DNA of 20,721 nucleotides from Deltaproteobacteria bacterium (GTDB lineage Bacteria > Desulfobacterota > Desulfuromonadia > Desulfuromonadales > BM103): positions 1-20,721 of the forward strand of contig JAGXHL010000061.1 of NCBI GenBank assembly GCA_024636215.1, written 5' to 3'. The notes under the pieces were generated by a model that saw only the letters and a program-made list of their open reading frames with translations, made no database searches and was not told the origin of the DNA. Shown in pieces: positions 15,129-20,721 of this stretch. Within the stretch, counting starts at the first letter, position 1; each line of letters starts with the position of its first letter. Both the position numbers and the translations under genes were made by a program.

Positions 15129-15156
15129 AAGGGCTGATAGCAAGCTATCAACCCTT
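15129..15156. repeat. Inverted repeat between pta and the coiled-coil gene
   Basis: AAGGGCTGATAGC (15129-15141) pairs with GCTATCAACCCTT (15144-15156) with one C-A mismatch. It lies about 50 bp upstream of the coiled-coil start and 46 bp past the pta stop on the minus strand. No T-run follows, so it may be a pta 3' end structure or an operator for the coiled-coil gene. Confidence 0.7.
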
Positions 15157-15201
15157 GTCATGAAGTAAATATTAATAGGAACTAAGAACAGAGAAGCAAA
15201 T

Positions 15202-16203
15202 CTATCTCTGCGCCTGCACAGCCGTAATGGCCGAAACCGAGACAATGTCATCAACAGAGCAACCGCGCGAGAGGTCATTGACCGGCTTGGCCAGACCTTG
15301 CACGATAGGACCAACGGCTTCCGCACCGGCGACACGCTCGACCAGCTTGTAACCGATATTGCCGGCATCAAGGGTTGGGAAAATCAGGGTATTGGCCTTG
15401 CCGGCAACCGCTGATCCGGGAGCTTTTTTCTCACCGACCTTGGGCAGCAAAGCGGCATCGGCCTGAAGTTCACCATCGATCTGCAGTTCTGGAGCAAGTT
15501 GCCTGGCAATTTTGAGAGCTTCGAGAACCTTGTCGCAATCTTCGTGACTGGCACTGCCCTTGGTTGAAAAAGAAAGCATGGCGACACGGGCTTCGACGCC
15601 GAGGAAACTCTTGCAGCTGCTCGCAGTGGAGATGGCAATTTCTGCCAAAGCCTGAGCGTTTGGATTCGGATTGACCGCGCAGTCCGCGAAACACAAGACG
15701 CCATTCTCACCGAAATCGGGGTTCTTGGTCACCATCAGGAATACGGAAGAGACCGTCTTCATTCCCGGCGCGGTGCCAACAACCTGAAATGCTGCACGCA
15801 GAACATCGCCGGTTGTGTTGTAAGCTCCGGCCACCATGCCGCCGGCATCATCCTTACGGACCATCATGGCGCCAAAGAAAAGATGATCCTCAGCAGTCAG
15901 GGTTGCACGAGCCTGTTCTGCCGTCATGCCTTTTTGCTCACGTAACTTGACCAACTCCTCAACATAGTCATCCAATTGCGGGGCCTGCTTGGGATCGATC
16001 AATTCGACGCCTGCCAAAGAGACACCAAGCTCAAGGGCTTTGGCTTCGAGGGTTGCAACATCTCCAAGCAGGACGACCTTTGCCAGACCATCCTTGCTGA
16101 TCAGCTCTGCTGCCTGGATCATACGATCATCGTAACTTTCCGGCAAGACAACTGTCTGGAGACTGGTCCGAGCCTTGGCTTTTATCTGATCTACAAGATG
16201 CAT
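15202..16203 (-). CDS. pta: Phosphate acetyltransferase (short, single-domain type)
   Basis: 333 aa, cytoplasmic; it converts acetyl-CoA plus phosphate to acetyl phosphate plus CoA and works with AckA in acetate formation or activation. The length matches the catalytic domain alone; the N-terminal regulatory domains of the E. coli-type 714-aa enzyme are absent. Family segments: VVLPESYDDRMIQAA (18-32), MMVRKDDAGGMVAGAYNTTGD (113-133, including a GMVAGA turn), FADCAVNPNP, and the C-terminal TLDAGNIGYKLVERVAGAEAVGP stretch. The ribosome site GGAGC lies upstream of ATG 16203. It is divergent from the TonB-like gene, with a 129-bp shared control region. Confidence 0.96.
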   Translation of the reverse strand: MHLVDQIKAKARTSLQTVVLPESYDDRMIQAAELISKDGLAKVVLLGDVATLEAKALELGVSLAGVELIDPKQAPQLDDYVEELVKLREQKGMTAEQARATLTAEDHLFFGAMMVRKDDAGGMVAGAYNTTGDVLRAAFQVVGTAPGMKTVSSVFLMVTKNPDFGENGVLCFADCAVNPNPNAQALAEIAISTASSCKSFLGVEARVAMLSFSTKGSASHEDCDKVLEALKIARQLAPELQIDGELQADAALLPKVGEKKAPGSAVAGKANTLIFPTLDAGNIGYKLVERVAGAEAVGPIVQGLAKPVNDLSRGCSVDDIVSVSAITAVQAQR

Positions 16204-16332
16204 AATTTGCTCCTTTTTGGAAACATGGTTTTATTAAAGGTGAAAAATATACCGGATGGTTTCTGAGCCGTCAACTGCTTTACCCTTCGAGGAGGCTGTA
16301 CTACAATGGTACGATTGAGTGCCTGAGGAGAC

Positions 16333-17280
16333 ATGACGTCCGAGCAAAGACAAAATCGAATCATCATCGGGTTCATCCTGCTTTCGCTGTTGCTTCATCT
16401 GCTTTTGCTGCTGCTCCCCGACCACAAGCTGTTTCCGGAACAACCACCACCGGAGCCGGTCTATGTGGAGGTGCGCCCAGCGCAGCAACAGGAGAGGGAA
16501 CTCGATCTGCCCATTCGCAAAGAGCTGGAGAAGCCTCGTGAAAAACCGGCCAAACGTCTAGCTGAGTTGGACCAGGTGGTTGAAAAAGAGCAGGCTCCCG
16601 AAGGTCAGGACACGGAGGATCGCGAAAAGGTTGTTCGTGCACCAGAACCGGCCCCTGTGGCTCCGCCGAAAAAGCAGCCGACGCTCCCTGCGACTCCGCC
16701 AAAAAAGCAACCGACACCCCCTGCAGCCGAGGTCGAAAAGATCACCGAACCGGAGCCTGAATTACCCTTCACAGCGGATGGCTGGAAAGCAAAGCCCGAG
16801 CAGAAGCAGACGCGAGAGGTTCCTGACCTGAAGACGCTCACGCAGATATCACCTGACGCCCTGGCCCAAATTGAAAGTGACTGGCGAAGAAAATATCGCG
16901 CAGACGTTGAAAAGGGTGACACGGTCTGGATGGACAGTCAGCAGGACCTGCTCTTCTCCTTCATGCGGCGTTTCCGTACCAACATCTATAATGTCTGGAA
17001 CTACCCGAGCGCTGCAGCGCAAAGGAATCAGCAAGGCACCTGTCTGCTGCGCATCACCATTGATCGGCGGGGAAATGTCAGCGATGTACAGCTTCTCGAG
17101 AGTTCCGGCCATCGGCTTCTGGATGAAGAGGCCATGACGGCCGTCCGCCAGGGCGCCACCTACGGTCCCTTGCCAAGAGCCTACCCACATGATGACCTGA
17201 AGATCATGGCCTTCTTCGAATACCATCTCAGCGGCAACTTCAGCAGTTCCACCCGGCGCAGACCCGGGGCGATTTATTAG
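16333..17280 (+). CDS. TonB-like energy transducer
   Basis: 315 aa. A short cytoplasmic N-terminus leads into one transmembrane helix (about 10-29), then a Pro/Glu/Lys-rich periplasmic stretch (30-165) that includes a near-duplicate PPKKQPTLPAT/PPKKQPTPPAA, and a C-terminal TonB-type domain (about 220-305) with YNVWNYPSAA, LLRITIDRRGNV and SGHRLLDEEAM. It would transmit proton-motive force from ExbB/ExbD to outer-membrane receptors, or play a TolA-like role. No exbB, exbD or receptor gene lies in the window, so the partner is unknown. The ribosome site GAGGAG precedes ATG 16333. Its TAG stop overlaps a solitary end of the 142-bp repeat family (17278-17295). Confidence 0.85.
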   Translation: MTSEQRQNRIIIGFILLSLLLHLLLLLLPDHKLFPEQPPPEPVYVEVRPAQQQERELDLPIRKELEKPREKPAKRLAELDQVVEKEQAPEGQDTEDREKVVRAPEPAPVAPPKKQPTLPATPPKKQPTPPAAEVEKITEPEPELPFTADGWKAKPEQKQTREVPDLKTLTQISPDALAQIESDWRRKYRADVEKGDTVWMDSQQDLLFSFMRRFRTNIYNVWNYPSAAAQRNQQGTCLLRITIDRRGNVSDVQLLESSGHRLLDEEAMTAVRQGATYGPLPRAYPHDDLKIMAFFEYHLSGNFSSSTRRRPGAIY

Positions 17281-17295
17281 TTTTCGTCCGGAAAC
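17278..17295 (+). repeat. Solitary end of the 142-bp repeat family
   Basis: TAGTTTTCGTCCGGAAAC is identical over 18 nt to the left end of copy A (8516-8533). No body of the element or opposite end follows. It supplies the TAG stop of the TonB-like gene and lies in the 36-bp gap before the convergent gcvPB stop, so it may be a deletion relic. Confidence 0.7.
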
Positions 17296-17316
17296 TACGC
17301 TGTGCCATCTGGAAGA

Positions 17317-18771
17317 CTACTCTTGCCACCTCAGCTTCGGCTTGCGCGCGGCAGTCGTCTCATCAAGACGTCTTACCCGCGAACGGACCGGCGCCTGATG
17401 GAGCAGATCAGGATTATCGCGGGCTTCACCGGCGATGGCGATCATGGCGTCACAGAACTCATCCAGAACCTCCTGGCTCTCCGTCTCGGTCGGTTCAATC
17501 ATGATCGCGCCCTTCACCACCAGAGGGAAGTAGATGGTCGGCGGATGATAGCCATAGTCGATCAGACGCTTCGCCACGTCCAGGGTATGGCAGCCGCCTT
17601 CAAGGTCTTTATCTGAGAAAATAACTTCATGCAAAGAGCGACTCGTGTACGGCAGGTCATAAACACCCTCCAACCGTGCTCGCACATAGTTGGCGTTAAG
17701 GACCGCCATCTCGCTGGCGTGCTTGAGACCTTCGCCCCCCATACTGCGGATATAGGCATAAGCCCGCAACATAACGCCGACGTTGCCATGGAACGCCAAC
17801 ATACGGCCAACGGAGTCGGCACCGGGAGACTCGAGTCGATAGCTCTGACCATCAAATTCGACCCCTGGACCAGGCAGATAGGGGATGAGTTCCTCGGTCA
17901 CACCGACGGGGCCGGCCCCTGGCCCACCGCCACCATGCGGCGTGGAGAAGGTTTTATGCAGGTTGAAGTGCATGACATCAATCCCCATATCACCCGGGCG
18001 AGCGATCCCCATCAGTGCATTGAGATTGGCACCGTCACAATAAACCAGGCCGCCGCGGGCGTGGACCAGCTTGCAGATTTCCTCAATGTTGGTTTCGAAG
18101 AGGCCGAGGGTGTTCGGGTTGGTGACCATCAGCGCAGCCACATCATCATCCATGTGCGCCTCAACCTCTTCCAGGGTCAGCACTCCTTCGGAAGCGATCG
18201 GCACAACATCGTAGCCGGTCAGGGATGCCGTGGCCGGGTTGGTGCCGTGCGCCGTATCGGGGATCAGAACCTTTCTGCGTTGACTGCCACGTTTCTCGTG
18301 CCAGGCCCTTATTACCAGCATGCCAGCCAACTCGCCCTGGGCACCGGCCGCAGGTTGCAAGGTCACCCTGGCGAAGCCGGAGATCTCTGCCAGATCACTC
18401 TGCAAGCGATACATCAGCTCGAGAGTCCCCTGAGCCAGATGCGAGGGGGTGGCAGGATGGATCCCTGCCAGACCGGGAATGCGGGCGACCGCCTCGTTGA
18501 CCTTGGGGTTGTACTTCATGGTGCAGCTGCCCAGAGGGTAGAAGCCTGAATCAACCCCGTAGTTCCAGGTTGACAGCCGGGTAAAGTGGCGAACGACGTC
18601 CACTTCGGAAAGCTCCGGAAAGCCGTTGATTTCTTCGCGGCAAAGATCATCCGCAAGGGTCGCCGCCGGCACATCGAGCTTCGGCAGGCTGTAGCCTTTA
18701 CGGCCCGGATCTGAATGCTCAAAAAGCAGTTTTTCGTTGAGGACAAGTCCGCTGGTTCCCAAGATCGTCAT
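17317..18771 (-). CDS. gcvPB: Glycine dehydrogenase (decarboxylating) subunit 2
   Basis: 484 aa, the PLP-carrying half of split P-protein. The PLP lysine is K273 in HFNLHKTFSTPHGGGGPGAG; other family segments are GSCTMKYNPKVNE (81-93), PAAGAQGELAG (140-150), DTAHGTNPATAS (172-183) and YCDGANLNA (244-252). With GcvPA it decarboxylates glycine and transfers the aminomethyl group to lipoylated GcvH. Its ATG overlaps the gcvPA stop by 4 bp (ATGA), indicating translational coupling. It is the last gene of gcvH-gcvPA-gcvPB within the window. Its C-terminal tail converges on the TonB-like gene. Confidence 0.97.
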   Translation of the reverse strand: MTILGTSGLVLNEKLLFEHSDPGRKGYSLPKLDVPAATLADDLCREEINGFPELSEVDVVRHFTRLSTWNYGVDSGFYPLGSCTMKYNPKVNEAVARIPGLAGIHPATPSHLAQGTLELMYRLQSDLAEISGFARVTLQPAAGAQGELAGMLVIRAWHEKRGSQRRKVLIPDTAHGTNPATASLTGYDVVPIASEGVLTLEEVEAHMDDDVAALMVTNPNTLGLFETNIEEICKLVHARGGLVYCDGANLNALMGIARPGDMGIDVMHFNLHKTFSTPHGGGGPGAGPVGVTEELIPYLPGPGVEFDGQSYRLESPGADSVGRMLAFHGNVGVMLRAYAYIRSMGGEGLKHASEMAVLNANYVRARLEGVYDLPYTSRSLHEVIFSDKDLEGGCHTLDVAKRLIDYGYHPPTIYFPLVVKGAIMIEPTETESQEVLDEFCDAMIAIAGEARDNPDLLHQAPVRSRVRRLDETTAARKPKLRWQE

Positions 18772-20117
18772 GCTGCACCTCCCTGCAGTGCAGCGACCAG
18801 AGCATCAATCTCTGCACGCTGATTCTGCTCTGTTACGCAAACCAGGAAACAATCCGCCAGATCAGGGTAATCTGCAGCGAGGGGAATCCCGCCCAGGATA
18901 CCAGCCGCTTCGAGACGCGACAGAACCTCGGCCACCGGTGCTTCGGAGCGGACCACGAACTCGTTAAAAGAGGGTCCATCAAAGACCAGGCTGAAGCCCT
19001 GCAGGCCCGAGAACTGTTTGCGGGCGTAAGCGGCTTTGGCAAGGTTCTGTTCAGCCATTTCACGCAGACCTTGTTTACCGAGCAGGCTCATGAAAATAGT
19101 CGCCATCAGGGCGCATAAGCCCTGGTTGGAGCAGATATTCGAAGTCGCTTTTTCGCGGCGAATGTGTTGCTCGCGAGTCGCCAGGGTCAAAACAAAGCCG
19201 CGCTGACCTTCGAGGTCTGTGGTTTCACCGACCAGGCGTCCCGGCATGCCGCGCACATCTTTCTGACGCACAGCGAAAAAGCCGACATAGGGTCCACCAA
19301 ATGAGAGGGGCAGACCAAAGCTCTGGCCATCGCCGGCGACGATATCCGCCCCAAGCTCACCCGGCGATTTGAGCAGGCCAAGCGCGACCGGTTCAGCCAC
19401 CGCCGTCACCAGTTTGGCGCCCATCTCGTGGCTCGTCTCGGCCAGAGCGGCAACGTCCTCGATCACACCGAAATAGTTCGGGTAACCAGCCACCACGGCA
19501 GCAGTGGAGTCATCAAGCTTGGCGGCAAGGTCCTCAAGATCGGTACGACCGTCAGCAGCAATGTCAACCTCAACCAGTTCCATATTCAGATAACGGCAGT
19601 AGGTTGCCACAACCCCACGGTAGCGTGGGTTGAGTGCTTTTGAGAGGAGCACCCGCTTGCGGCGGGTCAGGCGCATGGCCATCAGTACGGCTTCTGCGCA
19701 GGCCGAGGCGCCATCGTACATCGAGGCATTGGCCGCATCCATGCCGGTCAGCTGGCAGATCAGCGTCTGGAATTCAAAAATCGCCTGCAAGGTTCCCTGG
19801 CTGATCTCCGGCTGATAAGGCGTATAGGCCGTGTAGAATTCACTGCGCGAGATCAAAAGATCGATCACGGTAGGGATGAAGTGATAATAGGCCCCGCCAC
19901 CGAGGAAACTTTTGTGAGTCTCCGGAGTCGCATTCACCAGCGCGAGAGCCTTCAGCTCACGCAGCAGTTCCGTCTCGCTGGCCGGCTCCTGGATCTCAAG
20001 AGGGCGTTTCAGGCGAACAGCTGCCGGCACCTCGACGAAGAGGTCTTCCAGGCGAGCGACTCCGATCCGTTCCAGCATCTCGGTCACGTCCCCTGCAGTG
20101 TGCGGGATATAACGCAT
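18768..20117 (-). CDS. gcvPA: Glycine dehydrogenase (decarboxylating) subunit 1
   Basis: 449 aa, the non-PLP-lysine half of split P-protein. Typical segments: MRYIPHTAGDVTEML (start), FLGGGAYYHFIPTVI, YTPYQPEISQGTLQ, MDAANASMYDGASACAEA and GPYVGFFAVR. It forms a heterotetramer with GcvPB. The gene starts 5 bp after the gcvH stop, with a GAGGAG-type ribosome site inside the end of gcvH. The split GcvPA/PB form is common in thermophiles, Firmicutes and Desulfuromonadia-type bacteria, and fits the proposed host. Confidence 0.97.
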   Translation of the reverse strand: MRYIPHTAGDVTEMLERIGVARLEDLFVEVPAAVRLKRPLEIQEPASETELLRELKALALVNATPETHKSFLGGGAYYHFIPTVIDLLISRSEFYTAYTPYQPEISQGTLQAIFEFQTLICQLTGMDAANASMYDGASACAEAVLMAMRLTRRKRVLLSKALNPRYRGVVATYCRYLNMELVEVDIAADGRTDLEDLAAKLDDSTAAVVAGYPNYFGVIEDVAALAETSHEMGAKLVTAVAEPVALGLLKSPGELGADIVAGDGQSFGLPLSFGGPYVGFFAVRQKDVRGMPGRLVGETTDLEGQRGFVLTLATREQHIRREKATSNICSNQGLCALMATIFMSLLGKQGLREMAEQNLAKAAYARKQFSGLQGFSLVFDGPSFNEFVVRSEAPVAEVLSRLEAAGILGGIPLAADYPDLADCFLVCVTEQNQRAEIDALVAALQGGAA

Positions 20118-20122
20118 GGTCC

Positions 20123-20509
20123 TCAGCTCTCCTCTGCGATCAGGGTCTGGTAAGCCTCAGCGCTCATCAAAGCATCAGCTTCTGCGGCATCGTCCATACG
20201 GATCTTGATCATCCAGCCATCTTCATAGGGAGAGGTGTTGATGATCTCGGGAGCATCGAGCAGATCTTCGTTGATCTCTTCCACGGTACCGGAGACAGGA
20301 GCATAGATATCGGAAACCGCCTTGACTGATTCGACAACACCAAAAGCCTTGCCGGCCTCAAGGACCGCACCAACCTCGGGGAGTTCGACAAAAACAACAT
20401 CCCCCAGGGCATCCTGGGCAAAATCAGAAATACCGATCACTGCCAGCTCTTCCTCAACCATCACCCACTCATGCTCTTCCGTGTACTTGAGTTCTTCTGG
20501 AAATTCCAT
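20123..20509 (-). CDS. gcvH: Glycine cleavage system H protein
   Basis: 128 aa lipoyl carrier that shuttles the aminomethyl group from P-protein to T-protein. The lipoylated lysine is K63 in GVVESVKAVSDIYAPVSG, and the N-terminus EELKYTEEHEWV is typical. A strong AAGGAGG ribosome site precedes ATG 20509. GcvT, which usually comes first in this operon, is probably just beyond the right edge. A copy of the 142-bp structured repeat begins 70 bp upstream, so it would lie between gcvT and gcvH or in the promoter region. Confidence 0.97.
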   Translation of the reverse strand: MEFPEELKYTEEHEWVMVEEELAVIGISDFAQDALGDVVFVELPEVGAVLEAGKAFGVVESVKAVSDIYAPVSGTVEEINEDLLDAPEIINTSPYEDGWMIKIRMDDAAEADALMSAEAYQTLIAEES

Positions 20510-20579
20510 GACAACCTCCTTACAGTCTGTCGCCCTGTTACCGGGCTGAAAAATCTATCGGCTTGTTTAAATTAACTAA
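20510..20579. other. Leader between repeat copy B and gcvH
   Basis: Holds the gcvH ribosome site and a small GCCC/GGGC hairpin (about 20532-20546). I find no glycine-riboswitch core here; such a riboswitch, if present, would more likely precede gcvT outside the window. Confidence 0.5.
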
Positions 20580-20721
20580 CAGTTTTCGATCTGGAAACGA
20601 GCAATTTTTCGCAAGGTCAAGGAAATCAAGGATTTGAGCGGAGGCGTAGTGCTTTACGCCGCACAATCAAATCCGCCGATTGACGCAGAGATTGCGGAAA
20701 AGGGCCGTTTCCGGACGAAAA
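20580..20721 (-). repeat. 142-bp structured dispersed repeat, copy B (reaches the window edge)
   Basis: Inverted relative to copy A (8519-8660) and identical in length, with 28 substitutions and no gaps by hand alignment. Read on the minus strand, SL1 is CGCA-ATCTC-TGCG (20684-20696) and SL2 is GATTTGA with TCAAATC (20631-20673), enclosing GGCGTA/TACGCC. SL1 has one and SL2 four base pairs that differ from copy A with pairing kept. The end CAGTTTTCGATCTGG (20580-20594) is the terminal inverted repeat. The outermost two or so bases of the other end may lie past 20721. It sits 70 bp upstream of gcvH. Confidence 0.88.

Noticed and set aside
17629..18549. 306-codon open frame on the plus strand opposite gcvPB
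   Set aside because: It lies wholly within a gene with unmistakable P-protein motifs. The translation shows no domain and mirrors the antisense of conserved gcvPB codons.
20510..20721. Glycine riboswitch upstream of gcvH
   Set aside because: The structured sequence here is the dispersed repeat, which also occurs upstream of hpt and so is not glycine-specific; no tandem aptamer core was seen.

Overview
The window looks like a chromosomal piece of a Desulfuromonadia/Geobacterales-type bacterium (Desulfuromonas/Geopsychrobacter-like). This is an inference from gene content: a Rieske/cytochrome b complex whose third subunit is a pentaheme c-type cytochrome, an MJ0042 zinc-ribbon/DUF3426 protein, a DUF1573 protein, an AckA plus short Pta pair, and a split glycine decarboxylase (GcvPA/GcvPB). 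No 16S rRNA or other phylogenetic marker is present, so the genus is not settled.

Layout. Positions 1-4078 are an AT-richer accessory block: the last codons of an IS256-family transposase, an orphan PAS-PAS-GAF histidine kinase with a cysteine-rich first sensor domain, and a hipBA-type toxin-antitoxin pair. The block abuts the 3' end of a tRNA-Arg(CCG) gene (4079-4155, minus strand), a typical integration site. From 4281 on, the window looks like core genome: a periplasmic metallo-beta-lactamase-fold protein with a half-lost metal site; a minus-strand operon encoding Rieske protein, cytochrome b and pentaheme cytochrome; a DUF1573 protein; hypoxanthine phosphoribosyltransferase followed by the zinc-ribbon/DUF3426 membrane protein; a small 2[4Fe-4S] ferredoxin; acetate kinase; a long coiled-coil protein of unknown function; phosphate acetyltransferase; a TonB-like protein; and the gcvH-gcvPA-gcvPB glycine cleavage operon.

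How the genes work together. Pta and AckA interconvert acetyl-CoA and acetate with ATP. GcvH/PA/PB belong to the glycine cleavage system; GcvT and lipoamide dehydrogenase are not in the window. The Rieske/cyt b/pentaheme set should carry electrons from the quinol pool to periplasmic c-type cytochromes. HipA is a Ser/Thr kinase toxin, and its partner HTH protein probably represses the pair through three operator-like sites lying exactly 50 bp apart.

The most unusual feature is a dispersed 142-bp repeat. One full copy lies at 8519-8660, and a second, inverted and ungapped, at 20580-20721 (114 of 142 positions identical by my hand alignment). The copies differ mainly inside two hairpins, and the changes in the stems are compensatory: four base pairs of a 7-bp stem and one of a 4-bp stem are swapped with pairing kept. 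The ends are imperfect inverted repeats. A solitary 18-nt end also overlaps the stop codon of the TonB-like gene (17278-17295). This looks like an undescribed structured element, either a small non-autonomous mobile element or an RNA-forming repeat.
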